Shown: positions 56,823 through 64,000 of the stretch, in pieces
Layout: each line of letters starts with the position of its first letter
Position numbering within the stretch: the first letter of the stretch is position 1
Source: Kribbella sp. CA-293567
Lineage (GTDB): Bacteria; Actinomycetota; Actinomycetes; Propionibacteriales; Kribbellaceae
Length of the DNA stretch: 64,000 bases
Assembly (NCBI RefSeq): GCF_027627575.1
Contig: NZ_CP114065.1
Span: 5,146,001 to 5,210,000 of the forward strand
Reading direction: 5' to 3'
Made by a program: the position numbers and the translations under genes
Notes under the pieces: model-generated
Databases searched by the model: none
Seen by the model: the letters and a program-made list of their open reading frames with translations, nothing else
Told to the model about the DNA's origin: nothing

Positions 56823-58004
56823 ATGGCCCGTGGCCAGATTTGCTTCACGTGGGACGACGGCTACGCCTCGGCCTTCCGCATCGCCCAGATGGCCAACGCC
56901 CGCCGGCAACGCCACACCATGTTCATCACCACCGGCCTGGTCGACACCCCCGGCCGGGTCAGCAAGCACCTCATCGGCGTCATGGCCAGCGACGGCCACG
57001 AGATCGCCTCCCACAACGTCGACCACCTCGACATGACCGGTCTCACCGCGGTCAACCGCCAGCCGCAGTGGGACGCCTCCAAGACCTACCTCGAGGCAAT
57101 AGTGGGCGCCGGCAACGTCACGTCGTACGCCTACCCTTTCGGCGGCCGCACCCTGCCCACCGACGCCGAGGCCTACGGCCGGTACGACCGCATCGCCGGT
57201 ATCGGCCTCGCGCAGGGCTACAACAGGCCACCGTGGACCTACCAGGCCGGATCGCGCCCCTTCCTCATCGGCCGGTTCCCCTGGTCTGACACGACCCACG
57301 CGCAGCTGCTCGCGCTGATCCGGATGACCGCAACGCAACCGGTCACGCTCACCGTCTACGCACACGATCCGGACACCGCCGGCAACCCGACCCTGGACCA
57401 GATCAACGAGGCCATGGCCCTGGTCGAGAAGCTCGGCATCCCGGCCGTCACGATGGCCGAGGCCTTCCCCGGATCCGGTGCCGGGTCGATGCTCGCGAAC
57501 CCCGGTTTCGAGACCCCGGTCGACGCCGCCGGCAACATCCCCGGCTGGACCAAGTTCCCCACCTCGGCCACCATCATCGAGCGTCTGGTCGAGACGCCCG
57601 ACGTTGGTCTGCCCGGCGCCGCGTCGCTGCACATGTTCGTACCGGCAGCCTCCGCGGCCGCCGCGAGCGAGTCAGTGATGCAGGTCTTCCCCGTCGAGTG
57701 CGGCAAGGTCTACACCCTCGGCGTACGGGCACGAGTGGCAGACCTGACCGGCGCAGGGAAGTTCGCCATCCGACGCAACCTGTACGACGCGACCGGTACG
57801 GCGATCGCCGGCCAGTCGGTGACCGGGCCGGCCATCATCAGCACCACCTGGGCGACGTCGACGCTGGTCGTCGACCTGCGCGCTGCAGGTACCGAGGGCG
57901 CAGCGGTGTGCAGGTTCGATCTGTGGGCCAACCAGGTCGCCGGCCACTTCTACGCCGACCACTGCTGGGCAGGCGAGACCATCGCAGGCGGACCGTACTC
58001 GTGA
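56823..58004 (+). CDS. Polysaccharide deacetylase (NodB-like) with C-terminal binding module
   Basis: Protein of 393 residues. The NodB/CE4 catalytic motif is Asp11-Asp12 (TWDDGY) with His64 and His68 (SHNVDH) and YPFGGR. From about residue 215 a second domain (NPGFETPVDAAGNIPGWTKF, GKVYTLGVRARVADLTGAGK) resembles a carbohydrate-binding beta sandwich. It likely deacetylates a cell-wall or capsular polymer. AGGAGGTGA precedes the ATG. Its place, upstream of terminase rather than among tail genes, is unusual and suggests it may be secreted or changed-host function rather than tail-borne. Confidence 0.8.
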   Translation: MARGQICFTWDDGYASAFRIAQMANARRQRHTMFITTGLVDTPGRVSKHLIGVMASDGHEIASHNVDHLDMTGLTAVNRQPQWDASKTYLEAIVGAGNVTSYAYPFGGRTLPTDAEAYGRYDRIAGIGLAQGYNRPPWTYQAGSRPFLIGRFPWSDTTHAQLLALIRMTATQPVTLTVYAHDPDTAGNPTLDQINEAMALVEKLGIPAVTMAEAFPGSGAGSMLANPGFETPVDAAGNIPGWTKFPTSATIIERLVETPDVGLPGAASLHMFVPAASAAAASESVMQVFPVECGKVYTLGVRARVADLTGAGKFAIRRNLYDATGTAIAGQSVTGPAIISTTWATSTLVVDLRAAGTEGAAVCRFDLWANQVAGHFYADHCWAGETIAGGPYS

Positions 58005-58258
58005 GCGACGACGAGCGACGCGAAGGCGAGCACCAGGTGCACGCAGCCCTGGCATCCGCTTTCAGCCAACAGGGCCGGCTACTGGTCAGCTCAGTCACAG
58101 TCGCAGTCACCATCGACGACCAGGGCCACAAGAGCCTGTCGCTGCACACCGCACCCGACCAGCGCACGTGGGAGACGCTGGGCCTGCTCGAGCACGTACG
58201 CCTTGAGTACGCAGCGTTCATGACCGAACAGCGCGTCGTACCCGACAGCGACAGCTGA
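58001..58258 (+). CDS. Hypothetical protein
   Basis: Protein of 85 residues: EGEHQVHAALASAFSQQGRL, VSSVTVAVTIDDQGHKSLSL, WETLGLLEHVRLEYAAFMTE. Between the deacetylase and HNH genes with 4-bp overlaps. Function unknown. Confidence 0.55.
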   Translation: MSDDERREGEHQVHAALASAFSQQGRLLVSSVTVAVTIDDQGHKSLSLHTAPDQRTWETLGLLEHVRLEYAAFMTEQRVVPDSDS

Positions 58259-58629
58259 TGGCGAGCAGGGCATGGAAGCTGTGCTCGAAGCCTGGCTGCC
58301 CCACCCTCGTACCACCTGGCACGTCACGCTGTGAGGACTGCGCACAGGAAGCAGACCTACGTCGTGGCACGTCGACCGAGCGAGGGTACGGCGTACGGCA
58401 CCGCAAGGTGTTCCGCAAGGGCGTGCTCGACAAGCACCCGATCTGCGTGCTGTGCCTCAACGCACCTTCGACGGTCGCTGACCACTACCCCCTCAGCAGG
58501 CGCGAGCTCGTTGCTGCAGGCCACGACCCAGACGACCCGGCGCACGGCCGGGGTCTGTGCAAGACCTGCCACGACACCGAGACCGCGACCCACCAGCCAG
58601 GCGGCTGGCACGCCGGTCACACCCAGTGA
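58258..58629 (+). CDS. HNH endonuclease (packaging-associated)
   Basis: HNH protein of 123 residues: two zinc pairs (CSKPGCPTL, CEDC), then ICVLC, VADHYPLSR and GLCKTCHDTETAT, the full HNH motif with Cys. HNH proteins next to terminase genes assist DNA cleavage for packaging in many phages. Start ATG overlaps the upstream stop. Terminases follow about 0.5 kb downstream. Confidence 0.85.
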   Translation: MASRAWKLCSKPGCPTLVPPGTSRCEDCAQEADLRRGTSTERGYGVRHRKVFRKGVLDKHPICVLCLNAPSTVADHYPLSRRELVAAGHDPDDPAHGRGLCKTCHDTETATHQPGGWHAGHTQ

Positions 58630-58773
58630 CGAAGGGGTGGGGGGTGACCCCCATCCGGGCCGAAAGCAGAACCGCCGGAGAGGCGTCTGCCAGGTGCGGA
58701 GGGTTCAAACGTTCTCGTTGGTGACGCAACGTCACCACGGCTGATGCCGCGCAACGCGGCTGAGGAGACCGAA
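58630..58773 (+). other. Noncoding stretch with two GCAAC-loop hairpins, possible cos region
   Basis: Between the HNH gene and a small gene ahead of the terminase. It carries a GGGGG-TGA-CCCCC element and two hairpins with identical loops: TGGTGAC-GCAAC-GTCACCA (58719-58737) and GCCGC-GCAAC-GCGGC (58746-58760). Position near HNH and terminase fits a packaging site; this is inference. Confidence 0.35.
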
Positions 58774-59112
58774 ATGGCGAAGGTAGAACTGCACCACCCG
58801 ACCGGCGACGACGGCGGGAGCCGGCTGCTGATCGACGGAGTTGACTGGGCCGACAAGGTCCACGACTCGGTCACGATCAAGGTCGAGGACAACGTCGCGA
58901 CGGTCTCGCTCGACCTCCACACCGAGAGCCTGCTGCTGGACCTGAACGCCGCAACGGTTGGGGTCAACGGCACGCTGTGGCAGCTGTGCGAGAAGGCCGG
59001 CCTTTCCGGAACCGATCTCAGCACGGCGATCCTGGCCTGGGCTCGCTACCCGACCGGCAGCGACGGTGCCCGGATCCAGTCGATCATCGACGCTCACCTG
59101 TCGAAGGCCTAG
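58774..59112 (+). CDS. Hypothetical protein preceding the terminase
   Basis: Protein of 112 residues: VELHHPTGDDGGSRLLIDGV, SVTIKVEDNVATVSLDLHTE, then a helical end (AILAWARYPTGSDGARIQSI). GAGGAGA precedes the ATG at 58774. It is upstream of the small terminase, so it may be a packaging accessory; not recognised. Confidence 0.52.
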   Translation: MAKVELHHPTGDDGGSRLLIDGVDWADKVHDSVTIKVEDNVATVSLDLHTESLLLDLNAATVGVNGTLWQLCEKAGLSGTDLSTAILAWARYPTGSDGARIQSIIDAHLSKA

Positions 59113-59116
59113 CACC

Positions 59117-59629
59117 GTGGCCAGGGGTGGGGCCCGCAACCGGTCCGGTCCACCGGCGGACGAGAACTCGGCGCGGTCGGAGGCACGAGGTGTGGTGTTC
59201 ACCGCGCTGCCGGCGGAGGGGTACGGCGGCGAGGCACCGGCGTTCCCGCTCGGCCCGATCGCCGAGCGGACCTCGGAGCTCGCCGAGCGCGAGCTCGCGA
59301 TCTGGGCCGAGCTCTGGCGATCGCCGCAGGCCTGCGCCTGGGCGCTGCAGCCCTGGCGGTGGATGACCGTCGCCCACTACGTCCGGCTGGCGCTCAAGGT
59401 CGAGCTCGGCGGCGCGGCCGCCGATGTCAACGCCATGATCCGGCTGTCCGACCAGATCGGGCTGTCGCCGGCCGGGCTGAAGGAGAACGGCTGGAAGATC
59501 GCCGAGGACCAACTCGCTGCGAAGCGGCACGAGAAGGACGCCGAGGACCTGGTCGACGACGAGGACGGGATGGGAGACGTTCGCGACCGGTTTCCCAAGG
59601 GCGTGAACGATGGCGACGCCGGCGGCTGA
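59117..59629 (+). CDS. Terminase small subunit (likely)
   Basis: Protein of 170 residues: an N-terminal disordered part, a helical core (ELAERELAIWAELWRSPQAC, ALKVELGGAAADVNAMIRLS) and a C-terminal acidic tail. Position directly before and overlapping (20 bp) the large terminase fits the small subunit that recognises the packaging site. GTG start. Confidence 0.72.
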   Translation: MARGGARNRSGPPADENSARSEARGVVFTALPAEGYGGEAPAFPLGPIAERTSELAERELAIWAELWRSPQACAWALQPWRWMTVAHYVRLALKVELGGAAADVNAMIRLSDQIGLSPAGLKENGWKIAEDQLAAKRHEKDAEDLVDDEDGMGDVRDRFPKGVNDGDAGG

Positions 59630-61247
59630 CAGCAAGTACGTCGTCGAGTGGCCGACCCTCTACATCGTCCCGGCGTGGATCCAGCGCCACTGCATCATCC
59701 CGGACATGTTCCGCAAGGGGCAGCCCTTCCGGATGTACAACTGGCAGCTGTGGTGCACGTTCAACCACTACCGGGTCAAGCCGAACGCGAAGGCCTACGA
59801 CGCCAACGGCTACCCGACCCGGGGTGCCGCGTTCCACTACCGGCGGTCGCAGATCGTCGGGCCGCAGAAGACCGGCAAGGGCCCGTGGTCGGCGACCATC
59901 ATCAGCGCCGAAGCGGTCGGGCCGGTGCTGTTCGCCGGCTGGGCCACTGGCGCCGAGGTCTACGACTGCGGCGATCACGGCTGCGGGTGTGGCTGGCGGT
60001 ACAAGTACCGGCCCGGCGAGGCGATGGGGATGCCGTGGGCAACTCCGCTGATCCAGCTGCTCGCGACGTCGGAGAAGCAGGTCGACAACGTATACCGGCC
60101 GCTGAAGGCGATGGCGAACGGGTCACGGCTATCGGGCCAGATGCTGGTCCGGGAGGGGTTCATCCGGCTCCCGAACGAAGGGATCATCGAGGTCGTCACC
60201 GCCTCGGCACTGTCGCGGCTGGGTAACCCGGTGGTCTTCAACCCGCAGGACGAGTCGGGCACATACACCGAGCAGAACGGGATGAGGGAGGTCGCCGAGA
60301 CGATCCGGCGAGGCGCTGCCGGCATGGGTGGCCGGTCGATGGAGACCACCAACCCGTGGGATCCGTCGCAAGACTCGACAGGACAGCGCACGTACGAGGG
60401 CAACGCGAAGGATGTCTTCAAGTTCTACGAGCCGCCGCCGGCCGATCTGGACTTCAAGAAGAAGGCCGATCGACGCAAGATCCTGAAGTACAACTACGCC
60501 GGGTCACCACACGCCAGCCTTCCGATGATCACCGGTGAGTGCGAAGAGCTGATGGAGAAGGACCCCGGCCAGGCCGAGCGGTTCTTCGGCAACAAGATCA
60601 CCGCCGGCTTCGGCACCTGGATGGACAAGGCCAAGTGGGACGCACGGGCCAAACCGCGGCGCCTCGACAAGCGGACCAAGCTGCAGGTCGTGCTCGGCTT
60701 CGACGGGTCCGACGTCGACGACTGGACCGGGATCCGGGCCGAGACCCGCGACGGCTACCAGTTCACCCCCGAAACCGCCGGCGGTCCGACAATCTGGGAT
60801 CCGGCGCAGTACGGCGGCCAGGTCCCGCGCCTCGAGGTCGGCGCGGCGGTCGACGAGCTGTTCACGATGTTCGACGTCGTCCGGATGTACTGCGACCCGC
60901 CGTACTGGTCGACCGAGATCGACGAGTGGGCCGAAGAGCACGGCGACAAGCGCGTCTTGCGCTGGTCGACGTTCCGTCCGGTCCAGATGCATGCCGCCTG
61001 CGAGCGGATGCTGACCGATGTCAACAAGGTCAGCTCCGGCTTCACCCACGACGGTTGCAAGATCACGTCGACGCACATGGGCAACGCCCGCAAGTCACCG
61101 CGGCCGAGCGGGCGGTACGTGCTGGTGAAGGCCAGCCAGGGCCAGAAGATCGACCTCGGCGTCTCCTCGGTGATCACGCACGAGGCCGCCTGCGACGTCA
61201 CCGCGGCGAAGCTGTGGCGCAAGAAGTACGGCGCCTACGCCGGATAG
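59610..61247 (+). CDS. Large terminase subunit
   Basis: Large terminase of 545 residues. The ATPase part has Walker A (GPQKTGKG, 84-91) and a probable Walker B region (VVFNPQDES). The nuclease half has Asp-rich motifs (VVLGFDGSDVDDW; RMYCDPPYW). ATPase drives packaging while the nuclease makes ends. It is unlike the prophage 1 terminase and not fused. Overlaps the small-subunit gene by 20 bp. Confidence 0.9.
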   Translation: MATPAADSKYVVEWPTLYIVPAWIQRHCIIPDMFRKGQPFRMYNWQLWCTFNHYRVKPNAKAYDANGYPTRGAAFHYRRSQIVGPQKTGKGPWSATIISAEAVGPVLFAGWATGAEVYDCGDHGCGCGWRYKYRPGEAMGMPWATPLIQLLATSEKQVDNVYRPLKAMANGSRLSGQMLVREGFIRLPNEGIIEVVTASALSRLGNPVVFNPQDESGTYTEQNGMREVAETIRRGAAGMGGRSMETTNPWDPSQDSTGQRTYEGNAKDVFKFYEPPPADLDFKKKADRRKILKYNYAGSPHASLPMITGECEELMEKDPGQAERFFGNKITAGFGTWMDKAKWDARAKPRRLDKRTKLQVVLGFDGSDVDDWTGIRAETRDGYQFTPETAGGPTIWDPAQYGGQVPRLEVGAAVDELFTMFDVVRMYCDPPYWSTEIDEWAEEHGDKRVLRWSTFRPVQMHAACERMLTDVNKVSSGFTHDGCKITSTHMGNARKSPRPSGRYVLVKASQGQKIDLGVSSVITHEAACDVTAAKLWRKKYGAYAG

Positions 61248-61259
61248 GGAGGGGGTTCG

Positions 61260-62735
61260 ATGGCATCGGTACAGGAAGCGTTGCGGCTGCTCGGCGAGCT
61301 GGCCGACGAGTTGCAGAAGCGCCAGCCAGATATCCGGCTGTTCGACGCGTACTACCGCGGCGAGCACAACCTCGCGTACGCCTCGGACCAGTTCCGCGGG
61401 TTCTTCGCGAACCGCTACAAGGACTTCTCCGACAACTGGTGCGGGGTCGTGGCCGACGCTCCGACCGAGCGCCTCGAACTCATCGGGATCCGGCCGAAGG
61501 GCGGCGGGAAGAAGGCCGGCGACAAGCTGTGGGCGACGTGGCTGGAGAACGACGCCGATGCCCTGTCCGACCTGGCGTTCATCGACGCGATCATCGCCAA
61601 GCGGGCCTACGCGCTCGTCTGGGGTGACCCCGACACCGACGACGCGACGATCACCTGGGAGCACCCCTCGCAGGCGATCGTCGGATACCACCCCGAGACC
61701 CGCCGGCGCCGGGCCGGCCTGAAGCTGTGGGCTGACGAGAAGCTCGAGTACGCGACGCTGTACCTGCGCGACGAGGTGTGGAAATGGCAGCGATCGCGTA
61801 CCCAGATCGAGAAGGGCCGCACTCAGTCCGGCCTGTACATCGTCGGATCGCTCGGCGGTTGGGAGAAGCGCAAGAACCTCCCCGAAGGCGAACCGTGGCC
61901 GCTGCCGAACCCGCTCGGTGAGGTACCGCTGGTCGAGCTGCCGAACCGGCCGCGGCTGATCGGCGAACCGCTGTCCGACATCGCCGGCACCGTCGCGATG
62001 CAGAACGCGACCAACCTGTTCTGGTCGTACCTGCTGAACGCCGGCGACTTCACCTCGTTCCCTCAGCGGGTGATCATGGGCCAGGAGCGCCCTGAGGTCC
62101 CGGTCCTCGACAAGGACGGCCAGGAGACCGGCACGACCAAGCCGCTCGATCTGGCGAAGTTCTCGGTCGAGCGCGTGGTGTGGCTGGAAGACCCAGAGGC
62201 CAAGATCAGCGAGTGGTCGGCCACCAACCTCGAGCAATACACCAAGGTCATCGAGGTCCAGGTCGGTCACATCGCAGCGCAGACCCGTACGCCGCAGCAC
62301 TACCTCATCGGGAAGATGTCGAACCTGTCGGCCGACGCCTTGAAGGCGGCCGAGACCGGCCTGGTGAAGCGCACCGAGGAGAAGACCGAGCACTTCGGCC
62401 GCGCCATCCGCGAGGTGTTCCGGCTCGTCGCGCTGGTCCAGGGCGACGAGAAGCGGGCCCGTGCGGTTGCTGCCGGCGAGGTCCTGTGGAGGGACGTCGA
62501 ATCCCGCTCGGACGCGCAGCGCGCCGATGCGCTGCTGAAGAAGAAGACCATCGGCTACCCGTTCGAGTGGCTGGCCGAGCAGGACGGCAACTCGCCGACC
62601 GAGGTGGCTCGCATCATGGAGATGCGCCGCGCCGAGCTCAACGACGAGACGCTCAACGGGCTGTTGAAGGACCCGGCCGGCGACGATGTGGACCGCGAAC
62701 CGGAGCCGAGCCCGGATGCTTCAGTCCGCGCTTGA
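61260..62735 (+). CDS. Portal protein (SPP1-type)
   Basis: Portal of 491 residues forming the DNA channel at the head vertex. Motifs include PDIRLFDAYYRGEHNLAYAS at the N-terminus and a C-terminal helical region (EKTEHFGRAIREVFRLVALV) like SPP1 gp6. Start ATG after GGGAGGGGG. It overlaps the MuF-like gene by 20 bp. Confidence 0.85.
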   Translation: MASVQEALRLLGELADELQKRQPDIRLFDAYYRGEHNLAYASDQFRGFFANRYKDFSDNWCGVVADAPTERLELIGIRPKGGGKKAGDKLWATWLENDADALSDLAFIDAIIAKRAYALVWGDPDTDDATITWEHPSQAIVGYHPETRRRRAGLKLWADEKLEYATLYLRDEVWKWQRSRTQIEKGRTQSGLYIVGSLGGWEKRKNLPEGEPWPLPNPLGEVPLVELPNRPRLIGEPLSDIAGTVAMQNATNLFWSYLLNAGDFTSFPQRVIMGQERPEVPVLDKDGQETGTTKPLDLAKFSVERVVWLEDPEAKISEWSATNLEQYTKVIEVQVGHIAAQTRTPQHYLIGKMSNLSADALKAAETGLVKRTEEKTEHFGRAIREVFRLVALVQGDEKRARAVAAGEVLWRDVESRSDAQRADALLKKKTIGYPFEWLAEQDGNSPTEVARIMEMRRAELNDETLNGLLKDPAGDDVDREPEPSPDASVRA

Positions 62736-63513
62736 GCACTACCGGCGCCAGCAGCGGATCACGGCCCGCGGCCTAGTCGCGGCCCGGCGCTCCCGGGGCA
62801 ACCTGCGCCGGCTGATGACGGCGGTGATCACGTTCCAGGAGGCCGCGGCCGCGGACGCAGCCGAGTCGGTCGGGCTGATGCTCGCCGAGCAGGGCATCAA
62901 CCCTGCACCGCTGGCCGAGGTCCGGCCGGAGTCGTTCTCCGGGGTCGCGTCGGACGGCCGGCCGCTGGAATCGCTGCTCGAGCTCGCGGGCCCGGGCAAC
63001 TTCGAGATGATCGTCGCCACTCAGCTGCGCGACGCCGGCCGGGTCGCCGCCGGCGTCGCGCTGACCGTCCGCCCGAACGCGGGCGGGTACGTGCGGATGC
63101 TCAACCCGCCATCGTGCCCGCGCTGCGCAGTACTGGCTGGGAAGTGGTTCGGGTGGAACGCCGGGTTCAAGCGGCACCCGAAGTGCGACTGCCGGCACAT
63201 CCCCTCGAGGGAGAACCTGGCCGACGATCTGCGCACCGATCCGCAGCTGGCGTTCAAGAACGGGCAGATCCGCGGCCTGACCCGAGCCGAGACGAAGGCG
63301 CTCACCGAGGGCGCCGACATCGGTCAAGTCGTCAACGCGCGGCGCTCGATCTACATGGACGAGGCCGGCCACCGGTTCACCCGCGAATCGACCACTCGCC
63401 GCGGCATCTTTCGCGGTGGGCCGCGACCGACCCCTGAGCAGATCTACCGCAGCGCCGGCAAAGACCGGCAGAAGGCGGTCGAGCTGCTGCAGCGGTTCCG
63501 CTACATCATCTGA
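62716..63513 (+). CDS. MuF-like capsid accessory protein
   Basis: Protein of 265 residues. The N-terminal helical half (SALEHYRRQQRITARGLVAA) and a Cys/His cluster (CPRCAVLAGKWFGWNAGFKR, HPKCDCRHIP) match MuF/gp7-type minor head proteins, which enter the capsid and may be ejected with the DNA. ATG at 62716 overlaps the portal end; ATG at 62686 is an alternative. No ADP-ribosyltransferase-like C-terminal motif was spotted. Confidence 0.75.
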   Translation: MLQSALEHYRRQQRITARGLVAARRSRGNLRRLMTAVITFQEAAAADAAESVGLMLAEQGINPAPLAEVRPESFSGVASDGRPLESLLELAGPGNFEMIVATQLRDAGRVAAGVALTVRPNAGGYVRMLNPPSCPRCAVLAGKWFGWNAGFKRHPKCDCRHIPSRENLADDLRTDPQLAFKNGQIRGLTRAETKALTEGADIGQVVNARRSIYMDEAGHRFTRESTTRRGIFRGGPRPTPEQIYRSAGKDRQKAVELLQRFRYII

Positions 63514-63559
63514 CCTTCCCGCACGCAAGGTGCGGGCCGACCTCGCAACGAGGAGCACC

Positions 63560-64000
63560 ATGAGTTACCTGCAGGAACTGCCCTACCACGAGACCCTCGT
63601 CCACCCCCGCACCGGCGAAGCCCTGCAGGCGGTCATGATCCGCGGTGACGGCCGCCCGGTGTGGCCCGTGATCGGCGCCTCGCCGGACGACCCGTCGAAC
63701 GACGACGACCCCGACGACGACCCCGACAAGGACGACGACCCGGACGACGACGCCGACGACCCGGACAAGGACGATCCGGACGACGACGACAAGCCGCTGG
63801 GAAAGGCCGGCCAAAAGGCGCTCGACGCCATGAAGGCCAAGGAGCGCGCCGCCCGCCGCGAACTGCGCGACTGGAAGGCGCTCGGTCTCACGCCCGCGCA
63901 GGTCAAGGAACTGCAGGCCGGCAAGCCCAAGACCGGCGGCAAGAAGAAGGACGACGACGCCGACGGCGACGCGCCGGACGTCGAGAAGATCCGCGCCGAC
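63560..64000 (+). CDS. Scaffold protein (truncated by window end)
   Basis: Start of a protein, 147 residues readable. A short head (LQELPYHETLVHPRTGEAL) is followed by a stretch of Asp-Pro-Lys repeats (DDDPDDDPDKDDDPDDDADD), then helices (ALDAMKAKERAARRELRDWK, ALGLTPAQVKELQAGK) typical of phage scaffold proteins. AGGAG precedes the ATG. The 3' end lies outside the window. Confidence 0.7.
   Translation, partial: MSYLQELPYHETLVHPRTGEALQAVMIRGDGRPVWPVIGASPDDPSNDDDPDDDPDKDDDPDDDADDPDKDDPDDDDKPLGKAGQKALDAMKAKERAARRELRDWKALGLTPAQVKELQAGKPKTGGKKKDDDADGDAPDVEKIRAD

Larger units (their letters stand above)
41026..64000. mobile_element. Prophage 2 (right end outside the window)
   Basis: At least 23 kb of temperate siphovirus-like prophage: attachment half-site in a tRNA, integrase and excisionase, repressors, an early region of small overlapping genes, a replication gene with internal origin, HNH, terminases, portal, MuF-like protein and scaffold. 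Head completion, tail and lysis genes must lie beyond 64000. No nucleotide or protein similarity with prophage 1 is visible. Confidence 0.93.

Overview
The window is high-GC DNA with frequent GTG starts and tightly packed overlapping operons. It carries ECF sigma/CU044_5270 pairs, an F420 (Ddn-type) family protein, DinB/DUF664 and MMPL exporters. This points to an actinobacterium; a Kribbella-like or other Nocardioidaceae host is my best guess, from family recognition only. Two unrelated prophages are embedded in ordinary chromosomal genes.

Layout. 55-3657 is host: aldo/keto reductase, DinB-like protein, lipoprotein and exonuclease III. About 3.7-19.5 kb is a compact prophage (prophage 1), read almost entirely on the minus strand from a tyrosine integrase at 18464-19363 down to a holin-like gene at 4582. 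19528-40915 is host again: S33 peptidase, AlkZ-like protein, two VOC proteins, PI-PLC-like lipase, two MMPL transporters each beside a two-component system, aldehyde dehydrogenase, M23 peptidase, an ECF sigma pair, then a decayed stretch (oxygenase, transposase and small-ORF remnants) and a tRNA-CAU. From 41026 to the window end is a second, larger prophage (prophage 2), read on the plus strand, inserted in the 3' end of a tRNA gene and cut off by the window edge inside its scaffold gene.

Prophage 1 (about 15.7 kb) is the most unusual part. It has a full head and tail gene set in very little DNA. The HNH endonuclease and large terminase are one ORF. Portal, prohead protease and major capsid protein are one uninterrupted 983-codon ORF, with ribosome-binding sites and start codons placed at both internal module boundaries. 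The tail chaperones are joined by a GGGAAAA -1 slippery site, and the tape measure is only 415 residues. Four 12-bp iterons and two perfect DnaA boxes form a likely replication origin, and three TACCC-N4-GGGTA palindromes look like operators. I see no endolysin.

Prophage 2 has an integrase and overlapping excisionase, a repressor block (42.8-44.2 kb), a promoter region with GACGCA repeats shared with the attachment-site end, and about 25 small, mostly 4-bp-overlapping early genes (ParB-like, J-domain-like, zinc-ribbon, exonuclease). A replication protein gene carries its own iteron/DnaA-box origin inside the coding sequence, as in phage lambda O. Then come a promoter-terminator unit that may encode a small RNA, a polysaccharide deacetylase, HNH, small and large terminase, an SPP1-type portal, a MuF-like protein and a scaffold.
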